Source of the DNA: Halomonas socia
GTDB lineage: Bacteria; Pseudomonadota; Gammaproteobacteria; Pseudomonadales; Halomonadaceae
Length of the DNA: 64,000 bases
NCBI RefSeq assembly: GCF_010977575.1
Contig: NZ_CP048812.1
Span: forward strand, 1,116,001 to 1,180,000
Direction: 5' to 3'
This document shows positions 18,785-28,019 of the stretch, one piece after another. How positions within the stretch are numbered: position 1 is the first letter of the stretch; every line of letters begins with the position of its first letter. Under the pieces are notes generated by a model, which was given only the letters and a program-made list of their open reading frames with translations, ran no database searches and had not been told where the DNA came from. A program made the translations under genes and the position numbers.

Positions 18785-18801
18785 ATGTTATATAGTAACT
18801 A
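18785..18801. promoter_or_regulatory. Candidate Zur box upstream of the DUF1826 gene
   Basis: A 17-base element with GTTA and TAAC arms around a TATA-rich centre. It agrees at 13 of 17 positions with the near-perfect Zur-type palindrome at 22508–22524 and lies 25 bases before the DUF1826 start. Confidence 0.6.
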
Positions 18802-18826
18802 AATAATCTCAACCGGAGGACACTGC

Positions 18827-19510
18827 ATGCCTGCCGCTACCGCGCCCCTGCTGGATGATCCCTTACTCGAGGCCAGCGCCATTACGCCCGATGCCGGGGA
18901 ACTCCACTGGGCCTACGGCGATGATATCGACGTCTTGCCAAGGATCTTCGACCCGGCGGTCACCCTGGCGGTGATGACCCGGCGCCTGGATGCCGCGCTC
19001 CAGGCCAGTATTGCCGCCCAGCTTGGCGGTGAGCGTGGCGTGTCCTGGCACTGGCGCGGCGGCGTGGACCAGGCACTGGCCGATGACCTGGCCGCCCATC
19101 TGCCGGCCGAGGGCGCGGCGCTGATCGACGATATTCGCACCGTCGCCGAGGCCATGGCCTATCTATTCGACACCGAGACCATCGGCGTGCGCCTGCGCAC
19201 CCTTGAGGGGGCGATGTGCCCGCGCTTCCACGTCGACAATCTCGCCGTGCGGCTGGTCGCCACCTACGCCGGCCCGGCCAGCGAGTGGCTGCCCGAGTCG
19301 GCGGTGAATCGTGCCGGCTTGGGCGCGCCGCACCCCGGCAAGCCCGAGGCGCTGCGCGATCCCGAGGCGATCCAGCGGCTCGGCGTTGGCGATCTGGCGC
19401 TGCTCAAGGGTGACGGCTGGATCGGCAACGAGGGGCGGGGGCTGGTGCACCGCAGCCCACAGCCCGCACCCGGCGAGCGGCGCCTGCTGCTGGCCCTGGA
19501 CCCCGGCTGA
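18827..19510 (+). CDS. DUF1826 family protein, likely Zur-regulated
   Basis: 227-aa soluble protein of the DUF1826 family: VSWHWRGG in the middle, RTLEGAMCPRFHVDN (a Cys–His–Asp stretch that could bind metal) and LLKGDGW near the end. DUF1826 genes are repeatedly found in zinc-starvation regulons next to COG0523 GTPases and zinc transporters. Both a damaged COG0523 gene and a damaged metal permease occur within 4 kb here. The ATG at 18827 has GGAGGA upstream. Its molecular function is unknown. Confidence 0.85.
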   Translation: MPAATAPLLDDPLLEASAITPDAGELHWAYGDDIDVLPRIFDPAVTLAVMTRRLDAALQASIAAQLGGERGVSWHWRGGVDQALADDLAAHLPAEGAALIDDIRTVAEAMAYLFDTETIGVRLRTLEGAMCPRFHVDNLAVRLVATYAGPASEWLPESAVNRAGLGAPHPGKPEALRDPEAIQRLGVGDLALLKGDGWIGNEGRGLVHRSPQPAPGERRLLLALDPG

Positions 19511-19520
19511 GGGCGGGCGC

Positions 19521-20132
19521 GTGCTGGGAATGATCGTCGACTGGTTCATGCTGCCGTTCGGCTATGGCTTCATGCGCCGGGCGCTGATGGTCGAGGCGCT
19601 GGACCCCGGCTTCCTGCGCGTGCAGGGCGCGCGTCCTGCCTGGATTCAGGGCGCCTTCATGACCCTGGTGGTCCTCAGCCTGGTGACCGGTTTCCAGGCC
19701 CTGGGCACGCTGATGGCCGTCGGCCTGATGATCCTGCCGGCGACCCTGGCGCGCTTCTGGAGTCGCCGCCTGGAGGGCATGGCCGCGGTCGCCGCCGGTT
19801 CGGCGATGGTCGGCACCCTGACCTTCGTGCTGACCCGCACCCTGCCCGGCGACATGGCCTACCGCATCGCCGCCGGTCGCTACGGCCACGATATGGTCGA
19901 CACTGCCGCCGCCGAGGCGGTGCGCGCCGAGCTGGCCCTCGATCAGCCGGCGCTGACCGCCTACTTCGGCTGGCTGTGGGACCTGCTGCAGCTCGACCTG
20001 GGGCGCTCGCTGGTCAGCGGCGAGCCGATGATCCAGGGTACCGCGCTGGTGATGGGCCTGATGTTCGTCGCCCTCAATACCGCGGTTGATCTCATCTGCC
20101 ACTGGCTCGACCCGAGGAGACGCGAGACATGA
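19521..20132 (+). pseudogene. Composite remnant: metal ABC-3 permease fused to DppB-like permease fragments
   Basis: An open frame of about 200 codons that is a patchwork, not one protein. Codons 4–23 (from 19530) are the N-terminus of an ABC-3 metal permease (VDWFMLPFGYGFMRRAL). From about 19590 the sequence jumps to the C-terminal half of such a permease (LGTLMAVGLMILPATLARFW). From about 19815 it becomes the N-terminal part of a DppB/OppB dipeptide-type permease (TLPGD … ELALDQPALTAYFGWL … DLGRSLVSGEP). From about 20030 it is the extreme C-terminus of a DppB protein (ALNTAVDLICHWLDPRRRE). At least three internal deletions are needed, all preserving frame. A working transporter is not expected. 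The DUF1826 gene ends 10 bases upstream. Confidence 0.8.
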
Positions 20133-20291
20133 TGCAAGCGACGCTGATCGCCCCGCTGCGGCGTGATGCTGGTCAGCCACGACCCGGCGCTGATCGCGCG
20201 GCTGTGCGATCGGCAGCTAGCACTGGGCGAAGCCACCAACGCCAACGGCCCCGCAGCGAGTGCGAGGCCGTTGGAGACTGCATCAGCGTAA
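20129..20291 (+). pseudogene. Remnant of DppC start joined to the C-terminus of a Dpp-type ATPase
   Basis: ATGATGCAAGCG at 20129 overlaps the preceding stop just as a DppC gene would overlap DppB, but only about 11 codons follow. From 20163, in another frame, the sequence reads VMLVSHDPALIARLCDRQLALG, the H-loop and C-terminal tail of an oligopeptide-type ABC ATPase, running to a TAA at 20289. It appears to be what is left after deletion of dppC and most of the ATPase gene(s). Confidence 0.7.
20242..20274. terminator. Hairpin, possible terminator
   Basis: A 9-bp perfect stem, CCAACGGCC with GGCCGTTGG, and a 15-base loop, close to the end of the ATPase remnant and 28 bases before the convergent carboxypeptidase gene. 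There is no T-tract, so termination is uncertain. Confidence 0.45.
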
Positions 20292-20302
20292 TGTAGTGGG
20301 AA

Positions 20303-21703
20303 TCAGGGCGTCACGACCTGGCAATCCATGCCGCTCTGCGACAGGCGGTAGCAGGTCTCGCGGGCCTGGTTCTCCTGCAGGTCGACCAGCCGGGCGCGGA
20401 AGAACTTGCGATCACTGGACTCCACTTCAGTGACCGCCACCCGCGATAGCGGCTGTTCGGTGGGCAGGTAGCTGGCCGCCCGCGACGCCGAGTCGCGGGC
20501 CTTGTCGAAGTCCTGATAGGCGCCGACCTGGATTGCCCAGTCGCCCTGTTCGATGCTGCCCTCGGAGGCGACACCGGAAGCACTGAGCACGGCCAGGATC
20601 GGGTCCTCATCGGCGCGGTAGGCAGGTGCAGTGTCAGCGCGGGAGTCGGCGCCATCAGCCGGCTGGCTGCTACGCGGGCGGGCATCCAGCGCCGCAATCA
20701 GCCGCAGCGGCCCGCTGGTCGCACCCGGCTGGGTCTGCAGGTCGGCCATCGCAGTGGTCGGCGCCTGACTCGGAATATCGCTCGACTGGCCTTGCACCGA
20801 AGCCACCAGTGTCTCCATCGGCTCGGCGATGCTGGTTTCGGCGACCCAGCCGTTCTGGTCGTTGAGGGCAGCGCGCATGAAGCCGCGGTCCAGCAGGGTG
20901 ATCATATGGTCATCACGGGACTGGGCGGTAAATCCGCCCATCACCACGGCGACGATACGCCGCCCGTCGCGCACCGCGGAGGTGGCGACATTGAACCCCG
21001 AGGCGCGGATGAAGCCGGTCTTGAGGCCGTCGGCACCGGGGTAGTTGCTCAGCAGGCGGTTGTGCCCGTTGATGGTCTGGCCGCGGTAGCTGAAGCTGGA
21101 GTTGGCAAAGTAGTGATAATAGTCTGGAAAGTCGTTCATCAGCCGCACCGAGAGCGTGGCCAGGTCGCGGGCGGTGGAGGTCTGCAGCGGGTCGGGCAGG
21201 CCCGAGGGGTTACGGAAGTAGGTGTTGGGCATGTCCAGGCTGCGCGCCTTGGCGGTCATCATCTCGCCGAAGTGTTCAACGCTGCCACCCAGCGCTTCGG
21301 CCACCACTACGGCCACATCGTTGGCCGAGCGGATGATCAGCGCCGGGATTGCTTCGCGCAGGGTGATGGTGTCGCCGGCTTTCACGCCGAGCTTGGAGGG
21401 CTGCATCGACGCCGCATAGGAAGAGACCGGCAGCGGCTGGTCGAGACTCATGCGCCCCTCCTCGACCGCTTCGAAGGCGAGGTAGAGGGTCATCATCTTG
21501 GTGAGTGAGGCCGGGTAGCGAGTGGCGTCAGCGTTCGCCGAGTGCAATACCTCACCATTCTGGCTATCGACCACGATGGCCGCGTAGCGCGGATTGGCCT
21601 GGGCCGAGGAAGCCAATAGCCAGACGCCCAGCATCAGGGCAACGAGCCCCCAGAGGCGATGGCGACCGATTGTTGTCGTTATGGTCACGAGAGATATTTT
21701 CAC
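20303..21703 (-). CDS. D-alanyl-D-alanine carboxypeptidase with C-terminal SPOR domain
   Basis: 466-aa penicillin-binding protein of the DacA/DacC (PBP5/6) family that trims the terminal D-Ala of peptidoglycan stem peptides. Signal peptide 1–36; active-site motifs S66-x-x-K69 (SLTK), S126-A-N128 and K228-T-G230 are all intact. A linker (about 290–385) precedes a SPOR domain (GDWAIQVGAYQDF to the end), which binds denuded septal glycan, in place of the usual amphipathic anchor. The first codon is GTG at 21703; a second GTG five codons later is an alternative. It is intact although flanked by two decayed loci. Confidence 0.93.
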   Translation of the reverse strand: MKISLVTITTTIGRHRLWGLVALMLGVWLLASSAQANPRYAAIVVDSQNGEVLHSANADATRYPASLTKMMTLYLAFEAVEEGRMSLDQPLPVSSYAASMQPSKLGVKAGDTITLREAIPALIIRSANDVAVVVAEALGGSVEHFGEMMTAKARSLDMPNTYFRNPSGLPDPLQTSTARDLATLSVRLMNDFPDYYHYFANSSFSYRGQTINGHNRLLSNYPGADGLKTGFIRASGFNVATSAVRDGRRIVAVVMGGFTAQSRDDHMITLLDRGFMRAALNDQNGWVAETSIAEPMETLVASVQGQSSDIPSQAPTTAMADLQTQPGATSGPLRLIAALDARPRSSQPADGADSRADTAPAYRADEDPILAVLSASGVASEGSIEQGDWAIQVGAYQDFDKARDSASRAASYLPTEQPLSRVAVTEVESSDRKFFRARLVDLQENQARETCYRLSQSGMDCQVVTP

Positions 21704-21985
21704 ATCGAGCCCTTCGCGTATCGCTGACTGTCCCTGCTACCTGTGCCAGGCGGCTCCATACAGGAATTTATGCCCTATCTCGGCCATCTGTCCAGTAGCA
21801 TCGTCGGTATTTAGCTGGTGGTATTGCCCGCCCCGTTGGGCCGTAGGCTCCCTAGACAAGGGCCTCGCGAGTCGCCGAGCAGATACGGCAGGCATGTTAG
21901 TCAATCATTGAAGCAGTGTTTTATCCCGTTCAATTGCCGAAACTGATGACGCTTTCCCCCTTAATTGCTCGGTCAGGCTCGGGGC

Positions 21986-22466
<481 letters not shown>

Positions 22467-22507
22467 GGCACGTCTCCTCTGGCGTCATGGGAAATGCCAT
22501 GTAAAAT

Positions 22508-22524
22508 ATGTTATATTATAACAT
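22508..22524. promoter_or_regulatory. Zur box upstream of the deleted COG0523 gene
   Basis: A 17-base palindrome ATGTTATA-T-TATAACAT, symmetric except at the centre base and matching the gammaproteobacterial Zur consensus. On the gene's strand a TATAAT −10-like hexamer is embedded in it, 42 bases before the start codon. Confidence 0.8.
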
Positions 22525-22559
22525 TTATCAAGCCGACGCCATCCGCAGATGGCGATGAT

Positions 22560-23012
22560 TCACTCGGGGGCGATATCGAGGCTGACGCGATAGCGATAGT
22601 CGAGATCACTGCAGCGCCGCTCGCCGTTGCAGGCGAAGGGGTTCATCACGTGCAGGAACCACACCCCCGGCTCGAGCTGCTGCTCGAGGCGAAAGTTGTG
22701 CCCGCGTCCACTGTCCCAGTCGCGGGCAACCTGGTTACCCTCGGCGTCCAGCAGCCGGGCATTGGGGATCACCTGGGTCTGCTGGCCGGCGTGGGTGTGG
22801 CTTTCGAGCACTACACTGGCGGGGCTATCCAGGGTGAAGGTGAAGTAGCGCGCGCCGGCCGAGACGATCTCGACCTCGTCGCCGTCCTGCAGGGTAATGG
22901 CGCGCTGCTCGTGGGACACCGAGGCGGCGCAGCCCGCCAACAGCAGCAGGGCCACGATCATCAGCCCACTCAGGGGCATCTTCAAGGGTCTGCTCGAGGT
23001 GGTGGATCGCAT
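22560..23012 (-). CDS. Hypothetical lipoprotein
   Basis: 150-aa lipoprotein with an N-terminal hydrophobic helix ending in the lipobox LLLAGC (Cys about 28). The mature part is beta-rich, with a pre-peptidase-C-like look: RYFTFTLDSPASVVLESHTH, then RLLDAEGNQVARDWD and GVWFLHVMNPF. Two Cys (ACNGERRCSDL) may form a disulfide. The start at 23012 follows AAAGGAGAG; a Met 33 codons upstream is rejected. A strong hairpin lies just upstream of the ribosome site. No function assigned. Confidence 0.8.
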   Translation of the reverse strand: MRSTTSSRPLKMPLSGLMIVALLLLAGCAASVSHEQRAITLQDGDEVEIVSAGARYFTFTLDSPASVVLESHTHAGQQTQVIPNARLLDAEGNQVARDWDSGRGHNFRLEQQLEPGVWFLHVMNPFACNGERRCSDLDYRYRVSLDIAPE

Positions 23013-23044
23013 GCGGCTCTCCTTTCGGGGGTACACCCTAATAA

Positions 23045-23078
23045 CGACAGCGGGAGCCGCAAATGGCTCCCGCTGTCG
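23045..23078. terminator. 14-bp perfect hairpin in the lipoprotein gene leader
   Basis: CGACAGCGGGAGCC pairs perfectly with 23065–23078 around a 6-base loop. No gene ends just before it on either strand; on the minus strand it is followed by TTATTA and then the ribosome site of the lipoprotein gene 33 bases later. It may be an attenuator, or the terminator of a lost gene. Confidence 0.6.
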
Positions 23079-23430
23079 ATTGCGCACTGGCCCGCTGTTC
23101 GAGCACGACACCAGTTGACTGTTGCCCTCGGCGACCTGCTCGGAGCCACAGGCAACTGCTGGAACATGGCTGCCAAGCGGGTCTTGATGCTGCGTCCTTT
23201 GAGGAGAGTGGGGCGGCCCTGCATGGCGGCATTCCTTGTGCGGTGTTGTGGGAATCTGGCGTGCTGTTGTAGGCGTGCGGGGAGTCGATGTCCGGAAAAA
23301 TCTATACGGTAATCAATTTTTTGACCAATTTTAATTGAATATTGTACAAATTTTTTACGCCTGCCATTCCCCGGGCCAGCCGCCGGCGATTCTGGTAACC
23401 TGCCCACTGCACACCCCTCAGGAATTCATC

Positions 23431-24003
23431 ATGCCCCGCTATGCTGCCTCCTTCTCGGCCGCTGCCCTGCTTGCCCTGCTGCCGCTCGGCGGCGCTGCCA
23501 GCGCCGATCTCGTCGATGAACGCCTGCAGGCGATCGATGCCTGGGCCGTGGCCACCCTCGGCGATGGGGACCAGCGCGTGTATCGCGCCCTCAACGCCAG
23601 CGACTACAGCGACGCCTACCTGGCGGTGAACTACCGGGCGGGGGTCTGCGACCTGCCGGACCTGCAGATGCGCGTGACCCTGGAGGAGACACAGCAGCAG
23701 GATGAGGTGGTCAATCTGGCGCCCACCGAGATCCGCATCGACCGTCTGCAAACGCATAACGCCGCCGCCGAGTTCTCCACCCGCGCCGGCGATGACGGCT
23801 TCTATGCGCGTTTCTACGTCGAGGATCAGGCCGAGCTGCTGCGCGAGATGCGCCGCGGCGAGGTGATGCGACTGCGCTTCGAGGGGGAGGAGGAGAACTA
23901 CTGGTACATGGAGTTCAGCCTCTACGGCGCCGACCAGGCGCTGCCGCTGGCCGCCGACCAGTGCCGTCGCACCAGCCAGCAGCCAGAGGATTTCTTTGAC
24001 TAG
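23431..24003 (+). CDS. Exported hypothetical protein
   Basis: 190-aa protein with signal peptide 1–26 (SFSAAALLALLPLGGAASA|DL). The mature part is acidic, with mixed helix and strand, and includes FYARFYVEDQAELLREMRRGE and a late ENYWYMEFSLYG; two Cys could pair. The start at 23431 is preceded by AGGA and is where the signal peptide begins. An AT-rich promoter-like stretch lies at 23290–23350. I do not recognise a family. It ends inside a perfect inverted repeat shared with the convergent TRAP operon. Confidence 0.75.
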   Translation: MPRYAASFSAAALLALLPLGGAASADLVDERLQAIDAWAVATLGDGDQRVYRALNASDYSDAYLAVNYRAGVCDLPDLQMRVTLEETQQQDEVVNLAPTEIRIDRLQTHNAAAEFSTRAGDDGFYARFYVEDQAELLREMRRGEVMRLRFEGEEENYWYMEFSLYGADQALPLAADQCRRTSQQPEDFFD

Positions 24004-24047
24004 GAGCCTGTCGGATTTGAGATCAGCGTTAAGTCCGACAGGCTCCT
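24002..24047. terminator. Perfect 14-bp inverted repeat between convergent genes
   Basis: AGGAGCCTGTCGGA (24002–24015) pairs with 24034–24047 around an 18-base loop. The left arm overlaps the TAG stop of the exported protein, and the right arm ends 2 bases from the TRAP permease stop. Probably a bidirectional terminator; the sequence also has the look of a dispersed REP-like element. Confidence 0.7.
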
Positions 24048-24049
24048 GC

Positions 24050-25354
24050 CTAACGGTTCATCGCCTGGGGCAGATAGAGCGCAATCTCCGGGAACAGGTG
24101 CATCAGCGCGATGGACAGCATCATCAGCAGGAAGAACGGCAGCGTGGCCTTGGTGATGGTGAGAATGTCCTTGCCGGTGAGGCCCTGGATCACGAACAGG
24201 TTGAACCCCACCGGTGGTGTGATCTGCGACATCTCCACCACGATCACCAGATAGATACCGAACCAGATCAGGTCGAAGCCGGCGGCGCTGACCAGCGGCA
24301 TCAGGATCGCCGTTACCAGCAGAATCAGCGAGATGCCGTCGAGGAAACAGCCCATCACCAGCAATAGCAGGGTCAGCATGACCAGCAGCATGGTCGGCGA
24401 CAGCCCCATCTCGCCGATCGTCCGGGCCAGTTGCATCGGCACCTGGGTGAAGCCCATCGCCGAGGTCAGGAAGGAGGCGCCGGCGATGATGAAGGCGATC
24501 ATGCAGGCGGTGCGCACCGCGGCAAACAGCGAATCCTTGAGAGTGGCCATGTCAAAGCTGCCGGTCCAGCGAGCGATGATGATGGACAGCACCACGCCGA
24601 CAGCCGCCGCCTCGGTGGGCGAGGCCAGCCCACCGTAGATCGACACGATGATGCCGCCGATCAGCAGCAGGATCGGCACCAGCGCCCAGGTGTTGCGCAG
24701 CTTCTCGGCGAAGCCCATCGACGACTCGTCGTGGCCAGTGCGCCCCTCGCGGTTGCCCTTGAGCAGCGCCCACAGCACCAGGTAGGTCATGAACAGCGCC
24801 AAGATCATCAGCCCCGGGCCGATCCCGGCCATGAACAGCCGCGAGATCGACTGCTCGGTGACCACACCGTAGACGATCAGCACGATCGACGGCGGGATCA
24901 GCAGCCCCAGGGTCGAGGCGCTGGCCAGGGTGCCGATGGCCATGTTGCTGTCGTAGCCGCGGCGCTCCAGCTCCGGCAGCGTCATCTTGCCCACCGTGGC
25001 GCAGGTCGCCGCCGACGAGCCGCATACCGCGGCGAACATGCCGCTACCGATGATATTGGTATGCAACAGCCGACCGGGGACGCGATTGAGCCACGGCGAC
25101 AGGCCGCGGAACATGTTGTCGGCGAGCCCCGAGCGGAACAGGATCTCACCCATCCAGATGAACATCGGCAAGGCGGTGAGATCCCAGCCGTAGCTGGCGC
25201 CCCAGAAATCCGAGGCGAGGATCGGCCCCGGCGCGAAGGGGCTGAAGAATTCCAACGCGACCCAGGCGGTACCGATCAGCGCGAAGGCGATCCAAACCCC
25301 GCTGCCGAGCAGCACCGCCAGGGTGATGATGGTAGCCAGACTGAGTATCAGCAC
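24050..25354 (-). CDS. TRAP transporter large permease (DctM type)
   Basis: 434-aa inner-membrane subunit of a tripartite ATP-independent periplasmic transporter, with about 12 helices. Family features are ALPMFIWMGEILFRSGLADNMFRGL, the GSSAATCATVGKMTLPEL loop, IPPSIVLIVYGVVTEQSI and the late EMSQITPPVGFNLFVIQGLTG. It couples solute entry to the Na+ gradient. Last gene of the lysR–receptor–DctQ–DctM set on the minus strand, 30 bases after the DctQ gene. Confidence 0.93.
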   Translation of the reverse strand: MLILSLATIITLAVLLGSGVWIAFALIGTAWVALEFFSPFAPGPILASDFWGASYGWDLTALPMFIWMGEILFRSGLADNMFRGLSPWLNRVPGRLLHTNIIGSGMFAAVCGSSAATCATVGKMTLPELERRGYDSNMAIGTLASASTLGLLIPPSIVLIVYGVVTEQSISRLFMAGIGPGLMILALFMTYLVLWALLKGNREGRTGHDESSMGFAEKLRNTWALVPILLLIGGIIVSIYGGLASPTEAAAVGVVLSIIIARWTGSFDMATLKDSLFAAVRTACMIAFIIAGASFLTSAMGFTQVPMQLARTIGEMGLSPTMLLVMLTLLLLVMGCFLDGISLILLVTAILMPLVSAAGFDLIWFGIYLVIVVEMSQITPPVGFNLFVIQGLTGKDILTITKATLPFFLLMMLSIALMHLFPEIALYLPQAMNR

Positions 25355-25384
25355 GAGGGTGTCTCCAGATCGAAGGGCATGGGC

Positions 25385-25948
25385 TCAGTGCACCTCGCTA
25401 TCGTCGGTGGCGGTGGCCTCGCGAAAGCTCGCGGGGTCGCGGGCGGCGATGCGCAGCGCCATCAGCAGGGCTTCGGCAAGCGCCAGACACAGCAGCCCGA
25501 CGCTGGTGGCCAGCACCGTCTGCGGAATCCACAGCGGGATCGACAGGAACCCCGAGGAGACGTCGTTGTACTGCAGGCTCTCGCGGGCCAGCTCGATCAG
25601 GCCGTAGCCGAGTAGCAGACTGATCGCCAGGGCCACGATCAGGCCGAATACCTCGAACCACACGCGTATGGCCGAGGGCAGCCGCGAAATCAGCAGGGTC
25701 ACGCGAATGTGCGCGTGATGGACGAAGGTGTAGGCCAGCCCGAGGAAGGTCGCGCCGACCAGCAGGTAGGCGGCAATCTCGGAGACCCCGGTGATACTCA
25801 GCCCCAGGCGGCCCAGGCCAATCAGCACCAGCAACGCGTCGACCACGCGAAAGGCGACCTGCAGCGCCACCAACGCACAGATCGTCACCATGCATGCCGC
25901 CGCGCCCCAGGCCCCGAAACGGTAGAGCTTGTCGAACTTGAAGGTCAT
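25385..25948 (-). CDS. TRAP transporter small permease (DctQ type)
   Basis: 187-aa subunit with four helices (about 13–33, 50–72, 93–117, 140–165). LLVGATFLGLAYTFVHHAHIRVTLL between the second and third helices matches the DctQ motif around HI.V. It lies between the receptor and large permease genes. A hydrophilic, acidic C-terminal tail ends the protein. The start at 25948 lacks a strong ribosome site, but no better one is seen. Confidence 0.9.
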   Translation of the reverse strand: MTFKFDKLYRFGAWGAAACMVTICALVALQVAFRVVDALLVLIGLGRLGLSITGVSEIAAYLLVGATFLGLAYTFVHHAHIRVTLLISRLPSAIRVWFEVFGLIVALAISLLLGYGLIELARESLQYNDVSSGFLSIPLWIPQTVLATSVGLLCLALAEALLMALRIAARDPASFREATATDDSEVH

Positions 25949-26025
25949 GATTGCAGTCTCGCAGAAGTCATTGGCACGCGGGGCGACGGCTGGGCCGCCG
26001 CCCCGGCAGGCAGACTGGCTAAGGC

Positions 26026-27015
26026 TTAGTTATCGAGGCTGTCGCGGTACGCTTCGAGCACCTGCTGGGCCTCGTCGCTGGCACGCTCCAGCCAGTCCTC
26101 GAACAGCTGATCGCCAGCCGTCTGCAGCGCTGCGGCAACCTCCTCGTTGGGCTCGGAGATGGTGATACCGTTCTCTTCGAGCACCGCGGCGCTGGCCTCG
26201 CCATCCTCGCGGCTCATCTGCCAGCCACGCTCTTCGGCACGTGCTGCGGCCTCGAGCACGGCTTCCTGGGTCGCCTCGTCGAGACGATCGAAGGCGCGCT
26301 GGTTGATGAAGATGATGTTCTTGGGCAGCCACAGGTTGGCGTCGGTGTAGTGGTCGACGTAGTCCCAGGCGGTCATCGAGTTGCCGGTGGAGACCGAGGT
26401 GATCATGGCGTCCACGCGCCCGGTGCTGAAGGCGGTGGGGATGTCCGACTCCTCGGTCTCGGTGGGGCTGCCGCCGAGGTTCTGCACGAAGCGCTGGGTG
26501 TTGATGTTGGGCGCCCGCACTCGCAAACCTTCGAACTGTTCCGGGTCGGTCAGCTCGTCGGCGGTGTAGATACCCTGGGCCGGCCACGACACGGCGTAGA
26601 GCGGCATGATGCCTTCCTCTGCGAACAGCTCGGTGATCAGCGGCTTGGTGGCCTCCCACAGCGCAAAGGCCTCGTCGTAGCTGCCGGCCACCCCCGGCAG
26701 GGTGTCGATCTCGAAGATCGGGTCGTCGTTGGAGAGCACCGACATGAACACCTCGCCGGCCTCGATGGTGCCGCGGCGCACCGAGGACTTGATCTCGCCG
26801 TGGGCGACCAGCGAGCCACCGCTGTGCACGTTGATGGTCAGCTCACCGTCGGTGGCCTCGGCCACGTCTTCGGCGAACTGCTTGGTATTCTGGGTATGGA
26901 AGCTGGCATCGCCGTAGGGCGTGGCCATGGTCCACTCGGCGGCCTGGGCGGTGGCCGCGGCGGCCAGGCTGCAGGCGGTGACCAGCAGCAGCGGGGTAGC
27001 GATTGTCTTGCGCAT
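26026..27015 (-). CDS. TRAP transporter substrate-binding protein (DctP type)
   Basis: 329-aa periplasmic receptor. Signal peptide of about 26 residues (TIATPLLLVTACSLAAAATAQ, cleavage near AQAAEW). Conserved DctP parts: FAEDVAEATDGELTINVHSGGSL, then GLRVRAPNINTQRFVQNLGG with the Arg that pairs with substrate carboxylates, and FSTGRVDAMITS. A carboxylate ligand is expected. The start at 27015 follows AGAGG; the Met at 27036 is an alternative. Divergence of the whole unit from pxpABC suggests, but does not prove, that pyroglutamate or a related acid is the ligand. Confidence 0.9.
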   Translation of the reverse strand: MRKTIATPLLLVTACSLAAAATAQAAEWTMATPYGDASFHTQNTKQFAEDVAEATDGELTINVHSGGSLVAHGEIKSSVRRGTIEAGEVFMSVLSNDDPIFEIDTLPGVAGSYDEAFALWEATKPLITELFAEEGIMPLYAVSWPAQGIYTADELTDPEQFEGLRVRAPNINTQRFVQNLGGSPTETEESDIPTAFSTGRVDAMITSVSTGNSMTAWDYVDHYTDANLWLPKNIIFINQRAFDRLDEATQEAVLEAAARAEERGWQMSREDGEASAAVLEENGITISEPNEEVAAALQTAGDQLFEDWLERASDEAQQVLEAYRDSLDN

Positions 27016-27032
27016 GATGAAAGACCTCTTGT

Positions 27033-28019
27033 TCATGTTGATGGTCGTACGGGGTGAATGTTGGACGCCGGAGCGGGATGCACCCAGCGTACCGCGAAGG
27101 CAGGGTTCGCCATGTCCTTGCGACGACCCTCGGCATAGGCCTCAGCGCACTGCTGTGCCAGTTGCCCGACGCCGCGACAGAAGCGCGGATGATTGGCCGT
27201 GCGCCAGATCACATCGTAGTGCATGGCCGGCAGCGGGACCGGCAGCGCCAGGCGATACAGCTCGCCGCGCCGCCACTCGTCAAGCACCGTGGCCACCGGC
27301 AGGGCGCCGATGCCTAGCCCTTCCATGGTCATCCGGGCGATGGTCATCAGCGTATTGACGCTGTGAATGCGTGGTTGAGCCAGGCCGCGGTCGGCGAGAT
27401 AGTCGACCAGTTCCTCGTAGGGCCTGGCCTGCTTGCCGAACGAAATGAACGGTAGGCGAGTCATCCACTCCTCGGGATTGCTGCCCAGGCGTTCGGCGTG
27501 CTGCGGCGATACGAACATGCCCATTTCATAGGGATTGAGCGGCATCTGGTCGATCTGATCGGCCGCCAGATAGCCGTTCATCGCCAGCAGAATATCCAGC
27601 TCATTGTTGATCAGACGCTGGTTGACCGCCGGTGAATAATCCACCGTCAATTCGATGGTCAGCCGCGGATAGCGCTCGGTGAGCCGATGCATGAAATCGG
27701 GAAACCAGCTGTGGGCGATGGTCTCGATGGTGCCCAGCCTCAGCGGCGCGGAGAACGCCTCTTCGCTATCGAACAGCTTCATCGCCTCGTCGCGCTGCTC
27801 GAGCATGCGCTCGGCGTGCAGAAAGAACTCTCGACCACGCATGGTCGGCTGGACGGGGCGCATCGAGCGCTCCAGCAGCTGCTCACCCACCGTCGCCTCA
27901 AGCCGCGAGATCCGTTCTGAGACGGAGGGCTGGGTGAGGTGAAGCCGCGAGGCCGCCTTGCGAAAGGAGCCTAGCTTTACCGCCCACACGAAGGCCTCGA
28001 GTTCCTTGAAATCGAGCAT
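27033..28019 (-). CDS. LysR-family transcriptional regulator
   Basis: 328-aa regulator. N-terminal winged HTH (1–60; LGSFRKAASRLHLTQPSVSERISRLE) and a periplasmic-binding-like effector domain (about 90–300). Encoded just upstream of the TRAP receptor gene on the same strand and divergent from pxpA, so it probably controls both units from the 330-base interval. Effector unknown; 5-oxoproline or the TRAP substrate are the natural candidates. Confidence 0.9.
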   Translation of the reverse strand: MLDFKELEAFVWAVKLGSFRKAASRLHLTQPSVSERISRLEATVGEQLLERSMRPVQPTMRGREFFLHAERMLEQRDEAMKLFDSEEAFSAPLRLGTIETIAHSWFPDFMHRLTERYPRLTIELTVDYSPAVNQRLINNELDILLAMNGYLAADQIDQMPLNPYEMGMFVSPQHAERLGSNPEEWMTRLPFISFGKQARPYEELVDYLADRGLAQPRIHSVNTLMTIARMTMEGLGIGALPVATVLDEWRRGELYRLALPVPLPAMHYDVIWRTANHPRFCRGVGQLAQQCAEAYAEGRRKDMANPAFAVRWVHPAPASNIHPVRPST

